A stretch of 21,421 nt of DNA from a virus: positions 1-21,421 of the IMG/VR virus record IMGVR_UViG_3300047546_000514. One strand, given 5' to 3'. The position numbers were made by a program, and so were the translations under genes. Below, in pieces: positions 5,908 through 12,829 of the stretch; positions within the stretch are counted from its first letter, which is position 1, and each line of letters begins with the position of its first letter. The notes below the pieces were generated by a model. That model was given only the letters and a program-made list of their open reading frames with translations. It was not told the origin of the DNA and did not search any database.

Positions 5908-5961
5908 CCTTATCGGAAATCCGTGCGGACTCCGTGTAGCACCCACTACTTGCGATAAAGG
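5908..5961 (+). promoter_or_regulatory. Possible structured leader (three-way junction) before the 57-aa gene
   Basis: CCTTATCG (5908-5915) can pair with CGATAAAGG (5953-5961, one bulged A). Enclosed are a hairpin around TCC-GTGC-GGA (5920-5929) and one with GTAG/CTAC (5936-5939 with 5946-5949). The closing strand runs into AAAGGGG (5957-5963), the ribosome-binding site of the ATG at 5970, so folding could hide it. Found by eye, with no folding energy computed. The 103-nt region is otherwise non-coding, and no convincing -35/-10 pair stood out. Confidence 0.3.
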
Positions 5962-5969
5962 GGATTTAA

Positions 5970-6143
5970 ATGGCTTGGAAGCCTTGGTATGAACGTGCTG
6001 CCGAAATGAACGGCAAAGAAGTTGAAGAGTTCATGCGTGGCATCTTTGGTTGGAAACCAAAAGATAAACGCCCAATCATTACTGGTCTTGTCGCAGGCTA
6101 CGTTGGTGGCAAAGTCGCTGCGAAGGCTAGTAAGAAGAAGTGA
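5970..6143 (+). CDS. 57-aa protein with Gly-rich hydrophobic segment, unknown
   Basis: ATG 5970 is preceded by AAAGGGG (5957-5963). The product opens MAWKPWYERAAEMNGKEVEE as an amphipathic N-terminal half. It continues FMRGIFGWKPKDKRP, a short hydrophobic run IITGLVAGYVGGKVAA (residues 36-51) with a GxxxGxxG glycine-zipper pattern, and a basic end KASKKK. The hydrophobic run is just short of a standard transmembrane helix but could insert or pack in a membrane. The gene overlaps the next one by 4 nt (GTGA) and is the first gene after the terminator, so it may lead the connector/tail transcript. Confidence 0.6.
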   Translation: MAWKPWYERAAEMNGKEVEEFMRGIFGWKPKDKRPIITGLVAGYVGGKVAAKASKKK

Positions 6144-6457
6144 ATAGACACACAGTACATAGCGCCCTGAATAAAGCCAGTCAAGAAACGACTAGGCTTC
6201 TTTCCGCACACCTGCGCACGGAAGCCCGCAAGAGTGGCTGGTCAGATGACATTGTTCGCTCTATGCATGTCACTTATGACAAGGACGGCTTTAAGACCCA
6301 CGTGAGCAAGGCTCACCATGACCGTGCTCTTGATTTTGAATATGGCACCCCTGATTCTCAACCTACTGCTGCAGTTCGACGTTTCAATAATCGCACAGCA
6401 GAGGCTCAACATTTCCTTGTGAACCGTCTCTACAAGCACCTTGAGGACTCACTATGA
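6140..6457 (+). CDS. HK97 gp10-like neck/tail-completion protein (putative)
   Basis: 105 aa from GTG 6140 within a GTGA overlap. The N-terminal helix (MNRHTVHSALNKASQETTRLLSAHLR) is followed by SGWSDDIVRSMHVTYDKDGFKTHV and then DFEYGTPDSQPTAAVRRFNNR. A long helix, then strands, then a conserved (L/F)EYGTxxxxPxAxxR element is typical of the HK97 gp10-like family at the head-tail interface. Position between a stopper candidate and a terminator candidate, just upstream of the sheath, fits that role. It ends in ATGA with the next gene. Confidence 0.55.
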   Translation: MNRHTVHSALNKASQETTRLLSAHLRTEARKSGWSDDIVRSMHVTYDKDGFKTHVSKAHHDRALDFEYGTPDSQPTAAVRRFNNRTAEAQHFLVNRLYKHLEDSL

Positions 6458-7155
6458 GTTTCCTACTTGCTGAAGACGAAGCCCTACGTGACTTACTTGT
6501 AGGAATGACTGTTACTGACCAAAAGCAAAATGGTGCACGTAATGTTGGTGTGTGGTTTGGGCAACCTGACCAAGAGTTACGTGAGCAGAAGTACCCCTAC
6601 ATCACCATAGACATGATTGATATTGCTGAAGATTTCACACGTGCAATGCGTGGCAAGGTTAGACCAGCCTACATTCAAAATCCAACTAATATGGTAGATG
6701 CAGCACAAGGTGTTCAACAGGTTACGTTTGATACAACCGAACATGCTTGGGAAATTGACTATCCAATTCCAGTTAATCTTGATTATCAAATCACTACATA
6801 CTCTCGTCAACCACGTCATGACCGTCAAATTTTGGCGCAGTTGCTATACACAAAGATTCCACTTCGATACGCTGTCCTTTTGACGGGTCCAAATACCGTC
6901 TATGGCACGCATCGTCGTTTGGATGTTCTGGACGTTTCTAAACGAGATGTTTCAGAGAATGGAAAGCGTTTATTTGTAAACGCAATCACTGTGCGTATCT
7001 CATCCGAGATTGCACGAGAAACCTTCACCAAACTCTACAAGGCGCAAGAACTCACTATCACAGGTGTCACTGATAGCGATGGTAATACTGACGGAAGTCA
7101 GGTTATTGGTCGTGGTCAGTTCACTAAAATTGACTCAATTATAACGGCACCATAA
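6454..7155 (+). CDS. Putative tail terminator/neck protein
   Basis: 233 aa starting in the ATGA overlap with the gp10-like gene. It contains LREQKYPYITIDMIDIAEDF, a middle HAWEIDYPIPVNLDYQITTYS followed by RQPRHDRQILAQLLYTKIP, and a beta-rich end. The sequence element 'P.itidmidi...' then 'ipvnLdyqi.tySr.prhdr.i...l' fits the alpha/beta tail-terminator fold (lambda gpU or T4 gp15 role), in which the domain caps the tail tube and joins it to the head. The immediate downstream neighbour is the sheath gene. Assignment relies on context and pattern, since I recognise no unique signature. Confidence 0.45.
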   Translation: MSFLLAEDEALRDLLVGMTVTDQKQNGARNVGVWFGQPDQELREQKYPYITIDMIDIAEDFTRAMRGKVRPAYIQNPTNMVDAAQGVQQVTFDTTEHAWEIDYPIPVNLDYQITTYSRQPRHDRQILAQLLYTKIPLRYAVLLTGPNTVYGTHRRLDVLDVSKRDVSENGKRLFVNAITVRISSEIARETFTKLYKAQELTITGVTDSDGNTDGSQVIGRGQFTKIDSIITAP

Positions 7156-7185
7156 GGAACCCATACAACTTAGTTAGGAGAAATC

Positions 7186-8697
7186 ATGGCATATAGCCGC
7201 CCAGGTGTTTACATCACAGAACGCCTATTACCAGCAACACTTCCGCAAGGACCAAGTGCTGATGCTGCTGGTGCAGTAGTTGCGCCTTTTGCACAGGGCC
7301 CAGAAACGGTAACCCGTGTAACTTCTTGGTATGACTTTACCAAGTACTTTGGTGGATACAACGCTTCCTATCCAGCGACATTCCAGGTAGCAGCATTCTT
7401 CCAAAACGGTGGACGTGAACTCTATGTTCGTCGTCTACTTGCTTCCAACGCTGTTAAAGCCGATACCGACCTAGTCGATAGCGGTAGCGCAGCACAAGTT
7501 AACGTTCAATCAAAGAACGCAGGAACAGATGGAAACAATCTCCGTGCTGTTCTTTCAGCAGGTCAAGTTTCAGGAACCTACACACTTACTCTGTACAAAG
7601 AATCTGGTGTAGCAAACGATATTACTGATGACATTCTGCTTGAGCGTTATGAGAACATCGTATTTGATGATTCAGCCTCTAGTGATTACGGTCCAACAGT
7701 AATCAACGTAGTGTCTCCAAATATCACCGTAACAGTTGATTCAGGATATGCAGGTCAGTCATTGACTTCTGCAACTTATCCACTCACAGGTGGTTCAAAT
7801 GGTACTGCAACAGCATCTACCGATTACACAAACTACAAGGCAAGCGGTTCTTCAGTATTTGAAGGATTTTCAAATCTTGAGCGTCCTCTTGTTATGTTCC
7901 TTCCAGTTGTCAACGCGCTTGCTTCTGGAACAACTGCAGTATTTGATGCAGCCACGTCATGGGCAGAAGATAACAACGGATTTGTTGTTGCAGACACAGA
8001 CCCAGATTTGACTGTAGCAAACGCAGTAAGTGCTGCTGCTGCACTTGCAGATACAAGTTTTGCAGCCGTGTATTACCCACACTATTTCATTGCTGACCCA
8101 CTAGGACGTGGCGCTGGTGCGCTTCGTAAGATTGGTCCATCAGGCGCCATTGCAGGCATTTACCTATCTAATGACGCATCTCGTGGTGTATTCAAGGCTC
8201 CAGCAGGTGTCGGTGTTCAACTTCAAGGCGCAGTTGTTATGGAGAGAACTTTCACATCAACCGAACTTGATACGATGAACGCAAGCACATCTCCAGTCAA
8301 CGCTATTCGTGCTCTTCCTGGTGCAGGTATCTGCGTCATGGGCGCACGTACACTCAAGCAAGATGGAACAGCAAACAAGTACGTAAATATGCGTCGTTCG
8401 CTTATCTACATCCGCAAGCAACTAAAGAACCTCACAGAGTTTGCAATCTTTGAAAACAACGATGAAAAACTATGGGCTGCGTTGCGCACTGTAATCTCCT
8501 CATTCTTGGTTGAATACAAGAATCAGGGCGGTCTACGTGGTGCAACAAACGCTGACGCGTTCTTTATCAAGTGCGATGGAGAAAACAACACCGCACAATC
8601 AATTGCAAACGGAGAGGTACGCATCCAAGTGGGTGTTGCACTCCAGTATCCAGCAGAATTCGTTGTCATTGACCTAAGTCAAAAGACTGCGAATTAA
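7186..8697 (+). CDS. Tail sheath protein
   Basis: 503 aa; AGGAG (7176-7180) precedes ATG 7186. The N-terminal RPGVYITERLLP, the signature FFQNGGRELYVRRLL at about residues 70-84, and the C-terminal domain (RRSLIYIRKQLKNLTEFAIFENN ... WAALRTVISSFLVEYKNQGG ... GEVRIQVGVALQYPAEFVVI) are classical for contractile-tail sheath subunits. A central insertion rich in Thr/Ser/Gly (about residues 95-240) probably forms the exposed protease-resistant domain. The subunit polymerises around the tail tube and contracts on infection. Length is in the normal range. The tube gene follows immediately, as usual. Confidence 0.95.
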   Translation: MAYSRPGVYITERLLPATLPQGPSADAAGAVVAPFAQGPETVTRVTSWYDFTKYFGGYNASYPATFQVAAFFQNGGRELYVRRLLASNAVKADTDLVDSGSAAQVNVQSKNAGTDGNNLRAVLSAGQVSGTYTLTLYKESGVANDITDDILLERYENIVFDDSASSDYGPTVINVVSPNITVTVDSGYAGQSLTSATYPLTGGSNGTATASTDYTNYKASGSSVFEGFSNLERPLVMFLPVVNALASGTTAVFDAATSWAEDNNGFVVADTDPDLTVANAVSAAAALADTSFAAVYYPHYFIADPLGRGAGALRKIGPSGAIAGIYLSNDASRGVFKAPAGVGVQLQGAVVMERTFTSTELDTMNASTSPVNAIRALPGAGICVMGARTLKQDGTANKYVNMRRSLIYIRKQLKNLTEFAIFENNDEKLWAALRTVISSFLVEYKNQGGLRGATNADAFFIKCDGENNTAQSIANGEVRIQVGVALQYPAEFVVIDLSQKTAN

Positions 8698-8717
8698 TTC
8701 GAAGGAGAATGAAATAA

Positions 8718-9350
8718 ATGCCAACAATCATCAATAACCGCTCGACACTGGTAACCGACCCGTTACGTAACTTTCGGTTCCTTGTCCAGTTCAAACCTCT
8801 AACGGGATTCCCAGGAACACTGGGCGGAACGTTACGCAGCGGAGCCGTAAACAACATTGCTTTTGGGTTTACCTCCGTATCAGGTCTGTCAGTAACAACA
8901 GACTCGATTCCTTATCGTGAAGGCGGATACAACACGACCGTTCACCAGATTCCTGGACAAACAACATTCACCCCGCTCACATTGCAGCGTGGTGTAATGC
9001 TTGGAACAAACCAGAACTGGGAATGGATGCGCCTCTTGTTTGCAACAGTTGCAGCAGGGGGTAGCACACGTGGAGTTGAAGAAAACTTCCGTTGCAACAT
9101 CGAAATCTCTGTACTTTCACATCCAATTCCTGCTGCAGGTGCAGGAGACCCAAATGCACAGGCTACTGACCATGTAGCAAAGCGCATTGAGGTCTACAAC
9201 GCATGGCCTACCTCTGTGGCATACTCAGACCTCAACGCTGGTGACAACGCTCTCCTAGTAGAACAAGTCACCTTCGTACACGAAGGCTTTGATGTCAATT
9301 GGGCAACTAGCCTTGCAACATCAGGACAAGCACCAGACTTCGCAGACTAA
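8718..9350 (+). CDS. Tail tube protein (T4 gp19-like)
   Basis: 210 aa; AAGGAG (8702-8707) precedes ATG 8718. Features include DPLRNFRFLVQFKPLTGFPG, FGFTSVSGLSVTTDSIPYRE and a GGYNTTVHQIPGQTTFTPLTLQ block typical of gp19-like tube proteins (long beta-strands with the conserved EGG.n..v..ipG......tL.rG pattern). An insertion (TRGVEENFRC ... AAGAGDPNAQATDHVAKRIEV) makes it longer than T4 gp19. It forms the rigid inner tube inside the sheath. Adjacent to sheath and chaperone genes in the standard order. Confidence 0.9.
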   Translation: MPTIINNRSTLVTDPLRNFRFLVQFKPLTGFPGTLGGTLRSGAVNNIAFGFTSVSGLSVTTDSIPYREGGYNTTVHQIPGQTTFTPLTLQRGVMLGTNQNWEWMRLLFATVAAGGSTRGVEENFRCNIEISVLSHPIPAAGAGDPNAQATDHVAKRIEVYNAWPTSVAYSDLNAGDNALLVEQVTFVHEGFDVNWATSLATSGQAPDFAD

Positions 9351-9362
9351 CAAAGGACCATA

Positions 9363-10166
9363 ATGTCGAAAACCATTAGTGCAGCGGCTAATCCCGCATT
9401 GGCAAACCAAATGATTAATGAACTTGTGGATGAAAAGCCACAGCAAAAAGAAGTAAAGATTACTTCTCCTTCGAACAATCTCGTGACTCTCCCTGGTGGC
9501 TATCTAACAGCCACTGGGGAAGTCATTGATGAAGCAGAGGTAAGAGAACTCACTGGTGCAGACGAAGAAGCAATAGCAAAAGCCCCAAATGTGGGAAGAG
9601 CGCTATTAACCATTCTTCAAAGAGGAACAGTAAGAATTGGAGAAGAACGGGCTGACGAGAAGATACTTGAAGGTATCTTGTCTGCAGATAGAGACGTTCT
9701 TCTTCTTGCAATATTCAAAGCAACTTTTGGTAACACAGCAGTTGTTCCTGTTTACATGGATGGAGAGATGAAAGAGGTTGAAGTTGACCTCAATGCCGAC
9801 ATTCCAATCAAAATGTTGTCAGATAAAGTAAATGACCGTTACTTTACGGTTAAAGGCAAAAAGAACAACTACACAGTGCAATTACCAACGGGCAAGACTC
9901 ACAGAGAAATGATAAAGAACTCTGAAAAGTCGTCTGCTGAACTAACAACCATAATGTTAGAAGGCACTGTTACAGAGATAAACGGCGCACCAGTCTTAAG
10001 TAAATCCCAGGTACAAAATCTTGGCATCCAAGACCGCAAAATCATCATTGATGAAATCAATAAAAGACTTCCAGGGCCACAGTTTGACGATGTCACTGTG
10101 ACAGACCCTGATACAGGAAAAGAGGTAAGTGTTCCCGTTAATTTCGGGACCTTATTTCGCTTCTAA
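9363..10166 (+). CDS. Tail assembly chaperone-like protein (T4 gp26/gpG-like position)
   Basis: 267 aa; AAAGGA (9352-9357) precedes ATG 9363. An N-terminal disordered start leads into ITSPSNNLVTLPGGYLTATG, then ADEEAIAKAPNVGRALLTIL, RGTVRIG, and SADRDVLLLAIFKATFGNTA followed by VVPVYMDGEMKEVEVDL. The order (PS.g..v.lP, helical Asp/Glu segment, 'll..i.r', 'aDr..lll.i...tfG', then a beta hairpin and VEVDL) resembles the proteins between tube and tape measure in contractile phages, some annotated as T4 gp26-like baseplate or chaperone proteins. The usual Cys pair of the zinc-finger-like hairpin is not seen. The last 38 nt overlap an ORF in the +1 frame that may extend it by frameshift. Confidence 0.65.
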   Translation: MSKTISAAANPALANQMINELVDEKPQQKEVKITSPSNNLVTLPGGYLTATGEVIDEAEVRELTGADEEAIAKAPNVGRALLTILQRGTVRIGEERADEKILEGILSADRDVLLLAIFKATFGNTAVVPVYMDGEMKEVEVDLNADIPIKMLSDKVNDRYFTVKGKKNNYTVQLPTGKTHREMIKNSEKSSAELTTIMLEGTVTEINGAPVLSKSQVQNLGIQDRKIIIDEINKRLPGPQFDDVTVTDPDTGKEVSVPVNFGTLFRF

Positions 10167-10314
10167 TGTAGCGGATTACGACACTCTAGTTGCAGAGTGG
10201 GCGGCCCTTACAAGGTCTTTTAAAGGCTGGACTTTAACGGAGATAAAACAACTGTCTCCACGAGAACGCAAGAATTGGCTAGAAGTAGCCCGTTACGTCA
10301 GGGAAAGGGATTGA
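10129..10314 (+). CDS. Out-of-frame tail chaperone extension (candidate frameshift product)
   Basis: The +1 frame relative to the chaperone is open from 10129 (just after TAA 10126-10128) to TGA 10312-10314. After the overlap it encodes ASNVADYDTLVAEWAALTRS, FKGWTLTEIKQLSPRERKNW and LEVARYVRERD. The only in-frame candidate start is GTG 10129, with AGAGG ending about 3 nt before it, which is too close, and it lies within the upstream gene. Tail chaperone pairs before the tape measure are classically made by frameshift, and 'lsprErknWle.aryv' looks like a small helical T-type domain. I therefore read this as the extension part of a G/GT-like pair, with independent initiation as the alternative. 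Confidence 0.55.
   Translation: MFPLISGPYFASNVADYDTLVAEWAALTRSFKGWTLTEIKQLSPRERKNWLEVARYVRERD
10131..10166 (+). other. Candidate +1 programmed frameshift window
   Basis: A switch from the chaperone frame to the downstream ORF must occur between the stop at 10126-10128 (+1 frame) and the stop at 10164-10166 (0 frame). Candidate slips keeping tRNA pairing are TTT-C at 10155-10158 (Phe codon UUU to UUC, three codons before the stop), CCC-G at 10134-10137 (Pro) and GGG-A at 10146-10149 (Gly). A -2 shift reaches the same frame, but I see no repeat that would favour it. Confidence 0.4.
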
Positions 10315-10315
10315 T

Positions 10316-12829
10316 ATGGCAGATAATAAAATGCTATCCAATGTCCGTGAACTGACAACTGCCGTAGGTCAACTACAGCAAAAAATAGATGCTCTATACA
10401 ACTCATTAGATAAGTTATCAAATAAAGCAACAGAAGCACTTGGTGGTGCTCAAGGTGTACTTCAATCTGGTGGACAGATAGGTGTTGGTCAAGGTTCAAC
10501 CACCATGAACCTTGGAACTGACGCAGCCAAGTTCTCTGCTGCACCAACAGGCGCTGGTGGCAAGTTAATGCCATCAAGTCTTGGTAATTTTAGTTTTTCA
10601 TGGCAGTTTAAGCAGGCTCCAACTGAAGCATCACTGGTCACGTCACAATTTGGTGGAGGTGGCGGTGGTGGAGGTGGCGGAGGATTCTTCGACTCTCTTG
10701 GTTGGGGTCAATTTAAACGAGGATTTGGCGGTGCTGCAAAGTTTGGATTAGGAATTGCCGCTGGTATGTACGCGGCTGCTCCAGACATATCTCTTCTTGG
10801 ACAGCGCTCAATTGGTTTAGAGCAAGCGTTACGTTTGGGCACAGGAAATCGTGCCATGTTGAACCAACAACTAACTGGTGGATTACGAAACGCTATGTCC
10901 AGCGTTGGTTCCGATGCAATTGTTGCTCCAATTCTTGCAAGTCGTGGATTTATGCCAGGAACAGCCAACTACAGGATGATGGTTGGAGAAACTGCTGGAG
11001 CATTTAGATATCTTGGAATTGATAACGCCGCTGCTGCTTCTGCTCTTGCTAATTTGCGTTCTGCGCCAACAGGTGCATCGCTGTATAACCTTGGTATTAA
11101 CACATACGACGCTGCAAGCGGTAAGTTTAAATCAACTGGTCAAGTTGCAAAAGAGTTAATGAATGTTCTTACTGCAGGTAGAGGTGCAACTCCAGAACAG
11201 ATTGCAATAGGACTGCAGTCTGGCTCATTGTCAGGAACATTGCAAGACCTGTTTGGAACAGGCGCTGAAAAAGACATTATGCAGGTCGCATTAATGGACC
11301 TTGCAAAGGGACGAAATCCAGACCTTGCAATGCGTGGAGAAAAGAACCCAATTCCTGTTCTTGAGGGCGTTGGAAAAATGAATTACTCGCAGACCCGCGT
11401 GTACGAGGCTGCTGAAGACAGAATGATTGAAGGATTTAACAGGGCCGCAAAAGTTGTTGAAGCATTTAACACACAAATGGAGAAGATGGTTGGTCCGTTT
11501 GCAGAGACCAAAGGATTTATACAAGGTGTTGGTGGAACAAACGTTGGTGAAGGAATTGTAACAGGATTCCCGCTCATTGCTTCTGGCCTTAAAGACATGG
11601 TCAAATCACTGACTTCTATTGCAGGTTTGGCTGGAGTTGCTTCAGGTCTTGCCACAGTTGCTGCAGGGTTTGCAGCCTTTACAGAAATTATGGATGACAA
11701 ACCAAAACCACAAGGTGGAGGTTCATCTGGTTACGGTGCTTCATTTAATGCTCAAAGATTAGGTGGAAAAGGTGGCGGACTATACGCTGCTCCACAAGGT
11801 GCAATCACTGCAATGTTCGGCGCTCAAGACAACAGCCTTTGGGCATCTTCTGGTGGAAAACACACTGGTATGGATATTGCAATGCCTGTTGGAAGTCCTG
11901 TAGATGCCGCCATGGATGGTGTTGTTTCTAGTATTGACGCTGGTCCAGGATATGGAACGTCCCTTGTAATCAATCATGATAATGGATATCAAACAGTCTA
12001 TGGACATCTAAGTGAGCGTTTAGTAAATCTTGGAGACAGAGTAAGCAAAGGACAGCGAATTGCACGCTCTGGAGATTCAGGTAACTCAACTGGTCCTCAC
12101 CTACATTATGAAGTTCGCTTTGGCGAAAATAACCCAGTAGACCCTACCTCTTTAGACACTGCCTTTACAGGAAGTTCTATAAACCCAATTATTGCTGAAA
12201 AAATGGGCAATAAATTGATGGGTTATGGAGGAACTTCAGGCTCATCTTCAACAGGTACTTATGCAGGAGTTCTTGGTACTGGTAGCGAAAAGAAATGGGC
12301 TGCAAATCTTCTATCGAAACTTGGAGCGCCAACAACAGATGCAAATGTTAGCGCCTTAACAACTTGGGCAAGATATGAGGGCGGTCATTGGAATAACAGC
12401 GCTCACTACAACCCACTTAATACAACCTTAGATATGGGCGGAAACAAGTCCATTAATAAAGTTGGTGTAAAGCGCTACGGTTCATGGGAAGAGGGACTTG
12501 ACGCAACAGTTAAAACGCTTCTTGGTAATCGCTCATCAGAGCGTGGATATGCTGCTATTGTTGAAGCGCTAAGAGGAAACGCTGGTACATCGGCTGTTCT
12601 TGGTGCTGTTAACCAATCTGCGTGGGTTCATGGAGAGGGCAAGGCTAGCAACTACAACTTCCCACGTGGTGGAGGGTCTTCTAAGACTGCTCCTAGTGCT
12701 GATGCAAAAACAGTCAATATTACTGTTACCTTTAATCAAGCAGACGAGGCTTCAGCAATGAGATTTGCACGACAAGTACAGACGTATATTGATAGAGAGA
12801 ATAACAACTCAATGATAGGAAGCAACTAA
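10316..12829 (+). CDS. Tape measure protein with M23 endopeptidase and lysozyme-like domains
   Basis: 837 aa. Order: N-terminal coiled coil (about 1-40, MLSNVRELTTAVGQLQQKID); low-complexity part with an 11-Gly run (113-123); a long helical and hydrophobic tape region (about 125-490); an M23 domain (about 500-615); a lysozyme-like domain (about 660-780); and a C-terminal strand-helix typical of tape measures (VNITVTFNQADEASAMRFAR). In the M23 domain, His516 and Asp520 (HTGMD) and His597 (HLH) are the expected zinc ligands, with His564 (YGHL) and His595 as catalytic histidines, all present. In the second domain, WARYEGGHW carries Glu688, a likely catalytic acid, followed by NPLNTTLDMGG and YGSWEEGLDATVKTLL. 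The protein sets tail length and probably opens the peptidoglycan at entry. Frame and neighbours are unambiguous. Confidence 0.92.
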   Translation: MADNKMLSNVRELTTAVGQLQQKIDALYNSLDKLSNKATEALGGAQGVLQSGGQIGVGQGSTTMNLGTDAAKFSAAPTGAGGKLMPSSLGNFSFSWQFKQAPTEASLVTSQFGGGGGGGGGGGFFDSLGWGQFKRGFGGAAKFGLGIAAGMYAAAPDISLLGQRSIGLEQALRLGTGNRAMLNQQLTGGLRNAMSSVGSDAIVAPILASRGFMPGTANYRMMVGETAGAFRYLGIDNAAAASALANLRSAPTGASLYNLGINTYDAASGKFKSTGQVAKELMNVLTAGRGATPEQIAIGLQSGSLSGTLQDLFGTGAEKDIMQVALMDLAKGRNPDLAMRGEKNPIPVLEGVGKMNYSQTRVYEAAEDRMIEGFNRAAKVVEAFNTQMEKMVGPFAETKGFIQGVGGTNVGEGIVTGFPLIASGLKDMVKSLTSIAGLAGVASGLATVAAGFAAFTEIMDDKPKPQGGGSSGYGASFNAQRLGGKGGGLYAAPQGAITAMFGAQDNSLWASSGGKHTGMDIAMPVGSPVDAAMDGVVSSIDAGPGYGTSLVINHDNGYQTVYGHLSERLVNLGDRVSKGQRIARSGDSGNSTGPHLHYEVRFGENNPVDPTSLDTAFTGSSINPIIAEKMGNKLMGYGGTSGSSSTGTYAGVLGTGSEKKWAANLLSKLGAPTTDANVSALTTWARYEGGHWNNSAHYNPLNTTLDMGGNKSINKVGVKRYGSWEEGLDATVKTLLGNRSSERGYAAIVEALRGNAGTSAVLGAVNQSAWVHGEGKASNYNFPRGGGSSKTAPSADAKTVNITVTFNQADEASAMRFARQVQTYIDRENNNSMIGSN

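Noticed and set aside
5900-5970. Sigma70-type promoter before the 57-aa gene
   Set aside because: I could not find a -35/-10 pair with acceptable sequence and 16-18 nt spacing; the region is better described as a possible structured leader.
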